Of a DNA stretch of 64,000 bases, positions 46,435-59,498 are shown piece by piece. Position numbers and translations under genes: made by a program. The notes beneath the pieces were generated by a model. That model was not told the DNA's origin. It saw only the letters and a list, made by a program, of their open reading frames with translations, and made no database searches. Source of the DNA: Sipunculus nudus (taxonomy: Eukaryota > Annelida > Sipuncula > Golfingiida > Sipunculidae); the NCBI GenBank assembly GCA_026874595.1, contig CM049307.1, forward strand, positions 96,508,330 to 96,572,329, written 5' to 3'. Within the stretch, counting starts at the first letter, position 1. Each line of letters begins with the position of its first letter.

Positions 46435-49400
46435 TTGTATCCCCAGACAAAGTCGGGGGATACTATGTTTTCATACCGGTCCCGCCGCCGCCGCCGCCGC
46501 CGCCGCCGCATATGAATCTTGTTGGCGCGATAACCCAAAAAATATGTCACGGAACTTTACCAGACTTGGTATATGTATAGATATGGGTAAGAGGACGATG
46601 CCTATTTAAAATGAGGTCATGACCTTTACTAGGAGAGTGTCCTTGACCTTGAATAGGTCCAATTTTGGGGAAAATCACACAAATTCTTTAATATCTCAAG
46701 AAATCTTGCATGGATTTATCCCAAAATCAAGTTGATGGAAGATCATGGATAGGGTTGTCAAGTTCCAGAAACTGGTGGCGCCACCTATTATTCTTTACTT
46801 GTTTTCGTGCCGTTTAATACCCCCTAAATTGCCACCTTACAGCACTGTGAGCATTATAAGTCAAAAACTAATGGACAGATTTCTTTTATATTATGCATAT
46901 ACATAGGTATGGGTTATGGGATGATGCTTATTTAAATTGGGGTCATGACCTTTCCTATGATAGTGGCCTTGACCTTGAATATTGCCATATATGGTGAAAA
47001 TCACACACCTCTTATGATATCTCCAATGCTGATAGCCATATGAATTTCAAAAATGACTTATGTATGGCCCATTACTAAAGTAAGAACCCTATAGGTTCTA
47101 GGGTCATGAGGTCAAAGGTCAAGGTCACTGGACTGGCATTTTAAAAGATACTGTGGATGCATTTTAAGCCAAACTTTCATCCCAGGTCTTCCATCTTGAA
47201 TATATAGCTCACTTGCCAATAATGGATGATCCATATAAATTTTGGGGTCACAAGGTCAAAGGTCAAGGCCACAGGAGCTATCTGTCCAAAAATTAGTTTC
47301 TGGATGATAATTCCTGCTTTTATTGATGTAATGATTTCAAAATTGACTTATATATGTCCCATTGAAAAAGCAAGACCCAAATTGATTTTGGGGTCATGAG
47401 GTCAAAGGTCAAGGTCACAGGAAACCTCTTTAAAAAGATTGTGGATGCATTTTCAGCCAAACAATTCATCTCAGATCTTTCATCTTGCACATATAGTTCA
47501 CCTGCCAAGAGTGGAAGACCCTTATTAATTTTGAGGTCACAAGGTCAAAGGTGAAGGTCACAGGAGCCGTATGTCCAAAAATTAGTTTCTGGATGATAAT
47601 TCCTGCTTTTATTGATGTATGGATTTCAAACTTGACTTATATATGTCCCATTGGAAAAGCAAGACCGAAATTGATTTTGGGGTCATGAGGTCAAAGGTCA
47701 AGGTCACAGGACACATCTGTAAAAAGATGTGGATGCATTTTCAGCCAAACATTTCATCTCAGATCTTTCATCTTGCACATATAGTTCACCTGCCAAGAGA
47801 GGAAGAACCCTATCAATTTTGAGGTCACAAGGTCAAAGGTGAAGGTCACAGGAGCCATCTGTCCAAAAATTAGTTTCTGGATGATAATTCCTTCTTTTAT
47901 TGATGTTTGGATTTCAAACTTGACTTGTATTTGACCCATTGGAAAAGCAAGACCGGAATTGAATTTGGGGTCATGAGGGTCAAAGGTCAAGGATACAGGA
48001 AACTTCTATAAAAAGATTGTGGATGCATTTTCAGCCAACCAATTCATCTCAGATCTTTCATCTTGCACATATAGTTCACCTGCCAAGAGTGGAAGACCCC
48101 TATTAATTTTGAGGTCACAAGGTCAAAGGTGAAGGTCACAGGAGCAATATGTCCAAAAATTAGTTTCTGGATGATAATTCCTGCTTTTATTGATGTATGG
48201 ATTTCAAACTTGACTTATATTTGTCCCTTTGGAAAAGCAAGACCCAAATTGATTTTGGGGTCATGAGGTCAAAGGTCAAGGTCACATCTTTAAAAAGATG
48301 TGGATGCATTTTCAGCCAAACATTTCATCTCAGGTCTTTCATCTTGCACATATAGTTCACCTGCCAAGAGAGGAAGAACCCTATAAATTTTGAGGTCACA
48401 AGGTCAAAGGTGAAGGTCACAGGAGCCATCTGTCCAAAAATTAGTTTCTGGATGATAATTCCATCTTTTACTGATGTATGGATTTCAAACTTGGCTTTGT
48501 TATTGACCCATTAGAAAAGCAAGACCCAAATTGATTTTGGGGTCATGAGGTCAAAGGTCAAGGTCACAGGAAACCTCTTTAAAAAGATTGTGGATGCATT
48601 TTCAGCCAAACAATTCATCTCAGATCTTTCCTCTTGCACATATAGTTCACCTGCCAAGAGTGGAAGACCCCTATTAATTTTGAGGTCACAAGGTCAAAGG
48701 TGAAGGTCACAGGAGCCATATGTCCAAAAATTAGTTTCTGGATGATAATTCCTGCTTTTATTGATGTATGGATTTCAAACTTGACTTATATATGTCCCTT
48801 TGGAAAAGCAAGACCCAAATTGATTTTGGGGTCATGAGGTCAAAGGTCAAGGTCACATCTTTAAAAAGATGTGGATGCATTTTCAGCCAAACATTTCATC
48901 TCAGGTCTTTCATCTTGCACATATAGTTCACCTGCCAAGAGAGGAAGAACCCTATAAATTTTGAGGTCACAAGGTCAAAGGTGAAGGTCACAGGAGCCAT
49001 CTGTCCAAAAATTAGTTTCTGGATGATAATTCCATCTTTTACTGATGTATGGATTTCAAACTTGGCTTTGTTATTGACCCATTAGAAAAGCAAGACCCAA
49101 ATTGATTTTGGGGTCATGAGGTCAAAGGTCAAGGTCACAGGAAACCTCTTTAAAAAGATTGTGGATGCATTTTCAGCCAAACAATTCATCTCAGATCTAT
49201 CCTCTTGCACATATAGTTCACCTGCCAAGAGTGGAAGACCCCTATCAATTTTGAGGTCACAAGGTCAAAGATGAAGGTCACAGGAGCCATATGTCCAAAA
49301 ATAGTTTCTGGATGATAATTCCTGCTTTTATTGATGTATGGATTTCAAACTTGACTTGTATATGTCCCATTGGAAAAGTAAGACCAAAATTGATTTTGGG

Positions 49401-49819
49401 GTCATGAGGTCAAAGGTCAAGGTCACAGGACACATCTTTAAAAAGATGTGGATGCATTTTCAGCCAAACATTTCATCTCATATCTTTCATCTTGCACATA
49501 TAGTTCTCCTGCCAAGAGAGGAAGAACACTATCAATTTTGAGGTCACAAGGTCAAAGGTGAAGGTCACCCCTAGAAAAGCAAGACCCAAATTGATTTTGG
49601 GGTTATGAGATCAAAGGTCAAGGTCACAGGACACATCTTTAAAAAGATCAAGGTCACAGGACCAACATCTTCAACAAGATTGTGGATCGTTAGATGGAAT
49701 AAACAATAAATATGCCAAGTGTCAGTATATGCTGCTAAAAATTGGGGTCTGTTCTTGTAGGAGGGGGGCCTACTATGTCTGGAGATACTCTGGCACCTGC
49801 GGTGCCAAGAAATGTCTAG
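46435..49819 (+). mobile_element. Helitron-like non-autonomous element E with dimeric satellite core
   Basis: It starts TTGTATCCCCAGAC with a stem-loop closed by GGGGGATAC and the ACTATGTTTT seen in the A-D family. A (CCG)n tract follows at 46484-46510. The core (about 47090-49680) is a tandem array of ~285 bp units. The 3' side has GTCTGGAGATAC (49777-49788), an 11/12 inverted match to the 5' GTATCCCCAGAC, then hairpin TGGCACCTGCGGTGCCA (49791-49807) and CTAG followed by T (49816-49820). No protein-coding signal; open frames are repeat translations. A segment at 46771 carries GGTGGCGCCACC, as in the A-D family. Confidence 0.72.
47090..49680 (+). repeat. Tandem array, ~285 bp unit with alternating A/B subtypes
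   Basis: About eight and a half units. Each has two AGGTCA-type clusters. Subtype A units read gattgtggatgcattttcag with accaattc or acaattcatctc; subtype B read agatgtggatgcattttcag with catttcatctc. They alternate strictly, so the true repeat is a ~570 bp dimer. Dimers around 48180-48740 and 48750-49310 are nearly identical, suggesting recent expansion or conversion. Confidence 0.85.
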
Positions 49820-50582
49820 TTCACAGGGGAACTGTTCCTCAGAAATGTCAAAACATAAGTGATTGACTGAAGTTTTGATATGATGATAGGGTGCATCTAT
49901 AGCGGAAAGGAAACTTTTCTTGCGGAAAGGTAAAAATAGATTTATGCATTTCCGTTGGAGAGGTAAATATTTCAAAGTATTATGAACCCAGCTGTCAGAT
50001 GTCATTCAGCGTAGGCTCTGTACACTAACCGAATGATAATATTGAACTGATTAGACAATCAGATTTTGAAGAGGGACCGTCACTAAAATGTAGGCCCTAC
50101 CATCATAGGCCTGCAATCATTCAAAGTCCATGCTAACATATATTTCATATTCCTGAGTTAAAATATTTGCTATTTTCTCTTTTTCATTGTTTCAATAGAG
50201 TTCCATTTTCATGATCTCACCATTAATTAATCTACACAGAACATATCCATAATTATATTAATTTCTTATGTTAAATAACTTGAGACAGGGACCCAAGTGA
50301 ATATAAATTTTAAAAAATTATTCTTCATTATTGGCATATAATTTGAAAGATCAAAAATCTATAATAGAGATCTTTCACTTTTAAAGGTCTTTGACATCTT
50401 ATTCACTAAGGTTTTATTTTCATGAACATTTCCTGTCAGTGTATATCACAAATTGTAAACCCTCACGAAACAAAGAGCCAACCTGAGTAATAAAAGGCTG
50501 TACGATGACTCAACTAGGGATCAGTCCTAAATGGACTTGGATTTGTAGAGAATACTGGATAAATTGAAAGTGAATTGATAAA

Positions 50583-52560
50583 CTAGACGACCATAGGTCG
50601 AACGCTTGCCGGAAATGGGAAGTGAAACACAGACGGACAGACAGAACATATTGTCGGTTTTCTATTAATGGAATGACTCTCAGGGACATTGCTGAGAATA
50701 TGTGGCCCGTAGAATGACATATGAGACAAAAGAACAGGCAAGCAGACAAAACTGACAACAAAAGACGAACAGACAGACATAGTGACTTTGTGAGACAAGA
50801 TTGACACCAGATGACATAACCTAGTGATTGAGAAGATTCAAAGGAAGAAAATGAGTTATAATTTATGTAATTTAGATTTATAGTTTTGGAGGTATGGCGA
50901 ATTAATGATATACTTGGGAGGCTCGACTGTAGCGCCCTCTAGCAGACATATTCCGAAGCATAAATACGTTTCGTATTATTAGTGTATGACATGAGATGTC
51001 CCAGTTTTAAAAGGATTCCGTCAAAGCTGTGGCCTGTAGAATGCTATATGTAAGGCGTAAGAACCAGCAAGCAGGCGACTTTGAGGATAACGGTCAAACA
51101 GATGGACACACTGACAAAATGACAGAAGATTGAAACCAGATGCCTTAATCAGGTTATGGAGAAGACTCAAAGGAAGAAAATAAGCTATAGTTTATATAAC
51201 AGAGGCTTTTGGTGTAGAGATATGGCCAATACAATGGTATGTGTGTGAGGGTCGTGTGCAGCGCCCACTAGTGGCCATATCCGGAAAATGAAAAATTTGT
51301 TTCTAGATATTAGTGTAAGACATAAGATGTAATAGTTTCAAAAGGATTCTGTCAAAACTATGGCCTATAGAATGCTATATGTGAGACGCAAGAGCCAACA
51401 ATTAAGCATGCGAATTTGAGGACAACTGACAAACAGACGAAAACACTGACAAAGTGACTCAAGATTGAGTCCAGATGACTAATCCAGGTTATGGAGAAGA
51501 CTCAAAGGAAGAAAAAAGCTACAGTTTATGTAACTGAGGTTTATAGTTTTGGAGATATTGCCAAAGCATGATATATGTTGGGAGAGGTTCGAGTTCAGCG
51601 CCCCCTAGCGGCCATATCCGGAAAATGAACAATTGGTTTCGAGATATTAGTGAAAGACTTAAGATGTAATAGTTTCAAAAGGATTCTTTCAAAACTGTGG
51701 CCTGTAGAATGCTATATGTGAGACGCAAGAGCAAGAAGGCGAATTTGAGGACAACTGACAAACAGACAGACACACTGACAAAGTGTCACAAAATTGTGAC
51801 CAGATGACTACACTAGGTTATGGAGAAGGCTCAGAGGAAGAAAATAAGCTATAGTTTATGTAATTGAGGCTTATAATTTTTGAAATATGGCCAAAATATG
51901 ATATGTTCGGGATCCAGCGCCCCCTAGCGGCCCTATTCAAAAATGAAAAAACAATTTCGAGATACTAGTGTAGGAATTATAATATGTCAGTTTCAAAAAG
52001 ATTCCTGCAATAATGTGGCCTTCGGCGCAAGATGAATTAAATCTCGAAATATCTCTATTCACGAGATATTTTACGAGATACTGCAAGACTTGTAATAAAA
52101 TCTTGTAGTACTAGTTGAATGCTTCCTGATGCAAAAAACTAGATCACTCTAGCTTTAAAACTGACAAAGTTACAAAAATAAGACCCCTTATTTTCGAATA
52201 TCATGACTTTTCCCCAAAAAATTTGTAACCATGGTTACGGCAAATTTGAGTCAGCTACACACCAGATGACAGGCCTTGGAATGACGATTAAAATAAGCTA
52301 TTGTTGAAGTAGATACGACTAATAGTCACAAAGATATGAAGAAAAAAACGTTTTGAGAAGTTTTGACGACCTTGACCTTGACCTTTGACCTATTTTAACC
52401 AAAAACAATAGGGCACCTAGAAATTATGATTTTCATCATCCCTGTAAGTTTCAAGGTGATTGTGGCAAAATTGTGGCCAGGAGAGTGCAGACAAACAAAC
52501 AGACAAACAGACATACGCAACTGAGTAATATGCTTGCCGAAATCTTTGATTCCGGCAAGC
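50583..52560 (-). mobile_element. Helitron-like non-autonomous element G
   Basis: On the minus strand it begins after a T-run (plus-strand A-run at 52561) with stem-loop GCTTGCCG...CGGCAAGC (52532-52560). It ends with the inverted copy TTCCGGCAAGC (plus 50604-50614), then a small hairpin CGACCTATGGTCG (50588-50600) and CTAG followed by T (50583-50586). The interior holds about four tandem units of ~330 bp, plus a 5' portion with AGGTCAAAGGTCAAGGTCA (complement at about 52371-52389). Sequence is unrelated to A-F apart from layout and that motif. No coding signal. Confidence 0.68.
50600..52020 (-). repeat. ~330 bp tandem repeat, about four units
   Basis: Units share ggcctgtagaatgctatatg, agactcaaaggaagaaaa, a cagcgccccctagcggcc-like block and agtttcaaaaggattctg. 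The conserved GC-rich blocks fall at about 50936, 51265, 51603 and 51920, giving spacings near 320-340 bp. Confidence 0.8.
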
Positions 52561-55080
52561 AAAAAAAACAAACAGAATGAATTGGTATTCAAATTCACGG
52601 GGTCTTATGAATTTATCTTGATGAACAAATGTCTGGGGTGTTATATTTTGCTCAGTGTAACTGATTAGAACATACTCTTGTTTTTGAGTAGTTTACTGTA
52701 TAGATCCGCCATGTGGTGTTCGACACAAGTCAACCACCGATGCCTCTTGAATGTGTCTCACCTAGATTAAGTGCTGCTTAATCTGTATTCCTGAGTTTTA
52801 TATGTTTGAATACTCAGCCCCTACATTTCTAGATATAAATAGTTTACAGTTATTTTGAGAGGTGAATTGACTGTGAATTGTACTGAAATTATTTGAAATG
52901 ACTTGGAATTGATCTTATTTCCTAGCACATTGAATTGTAATGAATTGGAATTGAAGATTCAGAAAATTTCTAGAAATTGGAATTGACTTGGAATTGGAAT
53001 ATCTGGATTGAACCCAGGTCTGATAATAACACAGGCACTTCAAGGTTAACTCTGTTGTCCATTAACTAACAGGTATCTTAGATTAAGCCCAGAGTTAAAG
53101 CACAAAGTCTTTTTTGGGATGGGGTGATTTATCCCTAGAAGAAGCAGACGACACCCAGCTGTCTCCTATGATGTTGATATGAAACATCTGTATGTGTGAT
53201 CTCTGTCATTGAGAACATGTTGTATGTCAGCGCCTTTGTCTCCGGAAACATATTCTGTATGTTTTTTGCAACCTCAGGGATCCTTCAGTATACATATTTT
53301 CAGCCTCTCTAAACATGGTGTAAAGTTTTTTTCTGCCTCAGGGATCATATCCTGAACATTATTTATCAGCCAAAGTGAGCCTACTTTAGATTCATTTTTT
53401 TTGCACTCTTTGAATATATATACAGTATATTTTTTTCTGACCTCAGGGAGCATTCTTTATATTATTTTCTAACATGCCTAGGAAATGAAGTAAGCATACA
53501 GCTGTATCACAGGTGTGGATGTCCGTTAAGAAGTGCCAAAGTTTTAGTTTCCTGAGCAGCCCACCTGTTGTCTGTGCCAAAAAATTGTTGCATTTACACT
53601 GTCATGACCTTTTCAGGCGCGCAGAATCCGTAAAACATGGCTATAGGTGAATTAAGTCTACTTGGTTTTTCTAAAGATTTACAGGTTTTGTTGTCTTTTT
53701 TCTGAGTGAAAATTTGACAGGTGTGTGTAGGGTTGTGTTAAGGAACAGGATAAGTGGCCTCACCTGGCAGGAGTTAATTAACTACAGGTATCAAGGTATA
53801 ACAAGTGGTTATTTTGGTAGACTTCTGAATGTCAAAACTGCTTCAAGTATACAGGTAGGAAACAACTGCTGGGAAATATTTTCACATTCATACCCTTGTA
53901 AAAAGCTAACTATCATAACAGAGAAACCAGAGAAGTTTCAATGTTACTCAAATGGTGTGTATAAATTCTGTCAAGGCAGAGGTTTATTGTTAGGAGCAGC
54001 TCTCTGGTATAACCATTTGAACTTTAATATTAACATTGGCATTATAAATACCCAGTATTTTTAGTATAACTTTCAGGGTATTAATATTTAGGAAGAAGCT
54101 TTTGGATGGTTAATGCTAGCTGACTTAAATGTCATTAGCAAGAGATAAAGCTGATAAAAGCTTTTATATACACAGGGTATGAGTATCTGCTTGGAAGACT
54201 TTTTTTATCTAACATTTTTTATAATTATGTAGCTAATGACTATGATAAAGTCTTGTTTGCAAGTGTACCATACACACTGTAGTACCATTTATAAGATTAA
54301 ACGTGCACCCATGTTTGTAGTGATGTTTGGCTTATATATAATCACACCATTTAAACACAGAGACTCTTCTAATAATGCCATTACCCAACTGAACAATGTG
54401 TGAAAGAAAACCTCTATGTTTTGTACATATTCCTTTGTGATGTACATTCAGTGATAAACATTGAGTCATACAGACACTGTGTCCATGTAACACATCTGTA
54501 ACCTGATCCCTGTCCTAATTTTGTCAGCTGATTTTGTCATGCAATACTCGGCCAAGTAGAATAATTCTCTGTTAGGCAGTGGTTTATTAAGTTAAATCTT
54601 CTGTAGAGATGGGAGAGGGTCTGATGTTGTATGGGATCTTGTTTATATTCTTTACTAAATGTGGCACCAAGGTCTGCTAATTATAGATCATGACCTGTCA
54701 GTCAAGTTGTAGAATTGGCCAATCAGATATAGCCTAAGTAATGTGTTCCTAATTCTTATGATATTCCAGCAAACTAGAAATGCCTGCTCCTTTACTATAA
54801 TGATTACATTACTGTTTTTGAGCTGGAGGCATGCTGGATGAAATAGGCAGGGTTCACAATTGTATCTTCTCATGAAAATGTTCTGACACAATTTCATCAA
54901 AAAGCCAAATAACCTTGTTAAAAAAGTTTAAACAAATGAAAGTCAGGGTTTGAATTCAAGATGACAAAGGCTCTCATAGAGATAATTATCTTCTATTTTC
55001 TTCAATAGGAAACTGGCATGTTCCCTGCCAGTCAAATCTTAACTAAGAACAATTTAAGAGTGTTGTGAAAGATACCAAGA

Positions 55081-55118
55081 TGATGATGATAATGATGATG
55101 ATGATTATTATTATTATA
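55081..55118. repeat. GAT/TTA trinucleotide microsatellite
   Basis: Imperfect GATGATGAT then TTATTATTA run. Confidence 0.8.
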
Positions 55119-55722
55119 GTTATCAAATATTCTTTTAACCATTATATGTGTATTTTATATGTTTAATTGTTTGAATCATTTATTTATAGAAATTTGCACA
55201 TTAATAACTACAGTTGTCTTTATTAATGAACATGCAAGTGTTTCATAGATGTCACAGTTGAGATTGTAATTGCAATTTGGATCTCATCTAGGCACATTTT
55301 AAAATCCATCTGAATTACAGTCTCAACTATGACATATACACACAAACACACATATATACACACAGAGGTGAATCAGTACATTGCTAATCGCCAGAGAATG
55401 GATATTTATCTGTGTGTGTCTGGTAGGTGATATGCTGCTGTCACCACTAAAGGATTAGCTCAGGGAACATAAAGCAAGGAGTAGCATACCCCTTGTCTGC
55501 AGTGTATCCGGTGGTATTAACGTAGATCCCTCACTCACGACCTTTAGTTCCAGATAGAGTTCCCTACATAATGAATGAGTCACTCCATGGTCCTATTATA
55601 TATATTTGTTACTCACAGAATCAATCACTAACTGTATCAGTTGTTCCTGTAATAAATAAAACAAAACTGCAGTGTGTCGTACTAACTTAAATCAGTTACC
55701 CATTTTGAAAATAGTAGTTAAA

Positions 55723-57363
55723 CTAGAATACGGGTAGTCGACAAGCGACTACTTGTATCCGCCTAAATCAGAGTGGAACGGGTGAAGTGTTGCATATCAG
55801 CATGGATGTCTGCAGCCAAATTGTGTATGTAGGTTGCGCTACCTACCAAAAAATCCAGAAAGCCGTCCAAGTTGTATACATATGCAAAATTTAAGGCAGA
55901 TAAGTCAAACCACTATATTGTATATGAGTGATTTTTGCCCTTGGCAGACAAACAGATGGACGCTGTGCAAAAAAGGGTTGCAGGTGGCGCCACCAGTTAA
56001 GCGTATGATAAAGAGCTTTGTGAGAACTATACACATGCAAAATTTTGGCCCAATTGGTCAAACAGTTCCCTAGATATGAGCTTGGATGTCTGCAGCGTAA
56101 ACTTGATTGTAGGTGGCGCCACCTGTCATAAAATCAGAAAAGCTATCCAGGATGTATAAGCATGCAGAATTTCAGGTGAATTAGTCAAACCACTGCAGAG
56201 ATATGAGTGATTTTAACCCAAGGCAGACGAACAGCTGGACACTGTGCAAACATGGTTGCAGGTGGCGCCACCATTTTTTGTGTATGTTATAAAGCTCTCC
56301 AAGGGCTACATTTGTGCAAAAAAATTTTCCTGATCAATCAAACGGTTCCTGAGATATGAGCTTGGATGTCTGCAGCGTAAACATGAATGTAGGTGGCGCC
56401 ACCTGTCATAAAATCAGAAAAGCTATCCAGGATGTATACGCATGCCAAATTTCAGGTGAATTAGTCAAGTCACTGCAGAGATATGAGTGATTTTAACCCA
56501 AGGCAGACAAACAGATGGACACTGTACAAACATGGTTGCAGGTAGCGGCACCATTTTTGGTGTATTTTATAAAGCTCTCCAAGGGCTACATTTGTGCAAA
56601 AGAATTTTCCTGATCGGTCAAACGGTTCCCGAGATATGAGCTTGGATGTCTGCAGCGTAAACGTGAATGTAGGTGGCGCCACCTGTCATAAAATCAGATA
56701 AGCTATCCAGGATGTATACGCATGCCAAATTTCAGGTGAATTAGTCAAGTCACTGCAGAGATATGAGTGATTTTAACCCAAGGCAGACGAACAGATGGAC
56801 ACTGTGCAAACATGGTTGCAGGTGGCGCCACCATTTTTGGTGTATGTTATAAAGCTCTCCAAGGGCTACATTTGTGCAAAAGAATTTTCCTGATCAGTCA
56901 AACGGTTCCCGAGATATGAGCTTGGATGTCTGCAGCGTCAACGTGAATGTAGGTGGCGCCACCTGTCATAAAATCAGAAAAGCTATCCAGGATGTTTGCG
57001 CATGCCGAATTTCAGGTGAATTAGTCAAGTCACTGCAGAGATATGAGTGATTTTAACCTAAGGCAGACGAACAGATGGACACTGTGCAAACATGGTTGCA
57101 GGTGGCGCCACCATTTTTGGTGTATGTAATAAAGCTCTCCAAGGGCTACATTTGTGCAAAAAAATTTTCCTGATCGGTCAAACGGTTCCCGAGATATGTG
57201 GGTTTATGTGTGGAAACAGACGCACAAACGGACGCAGAGCGCAGAGGAAAGGTCAGAGGTCAAAACAAAATCGGGGCGCAGCAGTTCACATGTGACCCGA
57301 ACATAATCCCGGGTTTCGGAAAATTCCGCCCAGCGGTTACGGAGGAGTTCTCCGGACACCTAC

Positions 57364-57398
<35 letters not shown>

Positions 57399-57447
57399 AA
57401 CCAGCTGAAAACATAGTATCCGCAAAACTCTGTTTTGGCGGATACAA
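55723..57447 (-). mobile_element. Helitron-like non-autonomous element C
   Basis: Same family as A, B and D. Minus-strand 5' end TTGTATCCGCCAAAAC near 57447, then a CCG/CGG tract (57361-57399), then about five tandem ~280 bp units. The hairpin is GTAGTCGACAAGCGACTAC (about 55734-55752), with CTAG followed by T at 55723-55726. The internal 280 bp units are much more uniform than in A or B, so it is a younger copy or recently homogenised. It is nearly the inverse of element D. Confidence 0.78.
57361..57399. repeat. (CGG)n tract in element C
   Basis: About 12 repeats at the same internal position as the tracts in D (60138-60207) and E (46484-46510). It yields a poly-Gly or poly-Pro frame that is not a gene. 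Confidence 0.9.
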
Positions 57448-59320
57448 TTACTACCAAGTTAGGTCCAAGGTTGCAAGGAATGTTGGAATTTTTTTTTCTT
57501 GTGGGTCCCTTCACTATGTATTACTGACAGTCTGTGACTGTGCTGGAGGCTGAATATGTCAGAGACACAGTGACTCCATTGTACTTGTGGTACAGACTGA
57601 AGGCCGCACAAATAAACAATGTCTTCGGTTATGGAGTACCCTGTCTGCACACATTAAATAGTTACTCTGGATCATAAGGGACGTCTGAAGTATTTATTTG
57701 TAGTAGTTTGGTGTAAAAACACTGGATAAAAAGGTCATATAATTTTGACAGATTCGGGCTTACAAAGGTGTGTGTGTTTTGGGGGGAGGAAGGGGGGGGG
57801 GGGGGGGAGCAAGTCGTAAAAATTAATATGGAAAACTCAGCAATATGAAGATCACATTTGATATTTAAAATTGCAAGAGTTTCAAGATGACTCACAGTTA
57901 TATTTCTTTCTTTCTGTGGAATATTTGGATTTATACTTATGTTGAACTTTTTGCTTCTCAGAAAAACATTTTTGACTGTTTTCATATATAGCTTAACCGT
58001 TATCATTTTGTAATCTAAGTGGACAATGCTGCAGTAAGTATTATGTTAATCAACATCAGTATAGATAAGAAGAATTTCTGGTCTATATTTATTTGATGGT
58101 AAAAAGATGGATATATCCAAGACTAATCCTTGAGCTGAGTATCTTGAAGCCTCTGTAATACCGTTATTCATATTTTGAGGTGATTATTCTCCAAGCATAC
58201 ACGTCTTCAAGACCACTGTTCTCCACTCATATATAATCTTCAAACACTATCCTCCAACCATTCTTGTTCCTAAGACCCTATTCTCCAAACATACATACAC
58301 ATTCCTAATACCCCTAATCTCTGCACATATTTGTATCCTTGCAATGCCTTTCTGTTGTCTGGACAATTCTGTGTTTCCAACACTACTATTTCCCAGAAAT
58401 GTATGTCTCTTTAGCCATCTAATCTTCATGGATACATATTTTTTAGATGTTTATATTTACAAGGTGCAAGAACTTCAAATTTAATTTCAGGACATGGAAA
58501 TTGCAAATTGCACATCTAAATAACAGTGAAATACCAGTAGAAGCAGATCTTTGCAATTTCAGCTTCAATATTAAGAAATGTTTCATAACTCAGCTCCAAA
58601 CAAAGGCTCATTAAATAAGGGTTTAATTTGTTGCAAAATTTATTTATCTGTGTCGTTAATGGTGGGTTCAAATAAGGGTCATTAATAAATACAGAAGTCC
58701 ATCAGCAATAATTGCTCAACAGCGACAAAATGTTGGTGGATTATTGTGTTATAAAGCTATTAACAACCTAATTAATGGCTAGTTATTTTCAGCTGTGAGC
58801 ACTTCCGTACAGACAAAATTATGTGTGTATTAAGAATGGATAATAATGACTAATTGTGATGTAAGGAATATTACAATTCCATCTGTAAATAATTAATTAC
58901 TGCAGTACTACTAGTGAATAGTATTAATAGTGTTGGTAAAATCATTCACATGATGTGAGATATTCTTTCATTAATAAAATCTAAGCTGTTAAAGTGATTG
59001 CTTTTGCTAAGAGTTTTATGGTTTTGACAAAGTTCTCATTGCTACAGATATAGGCACAGAAATCTTGGATCAATGATTATTCAATGTGGACTCTTTCAGA
59101 TGACAAATATAAAAATAGTGGTGATATTTTTATTACATTGAATGGTTTGGCCTAATAGTACTCATTATTTTAAAATAAATAGCTGTTTATGTAGATGTTA
59201 TCAAGGAGTAATAAATCACAAGACAAAATTTTATATTTATTGCAAAAATTCAATCAGAACCCAAAAATACCCAACAAAAAAGAGTTCATTGCATGCATTT
59301 TATTTTTCATTCTTTGTGTA

Positions 59321-59498
59321 CAGTGGTCCCTGTCTGAAACACTACCTGTCTTATAAGACCACCTGTGTTTTAAGACCACCCTTGGATTAACAAAAAGCCT
59401 TCATATTGGTTATATCTGACCTGTCAAATAAGACCACCTGTGAATTCAGACCATGTTTGGCCAGTCCCACAGGTGGTTTTATAACACAGGTTTCACTG
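59321..59498 (+). mobile_element. TA-flanked MITE, second subfamily
   Basis: It starts CAGTGGTCCCTGTCTG and ends CAGGTTTCACTG, flanked by TA on both sides, which fits Tc1/mariner-type insertion. The interior repeats AAGACCACCTGTG-like segments. The element at 16574-16727 is a decayed relative in the other orientation. Confidence 0.65.

Noticed and set aside
47619-49541. Near-identical 67-residue frames MDFKLDLYMSHWKSKT
   Set aside because: Translations of the E-array units, bounded by stops in each repeat; no coding signature.
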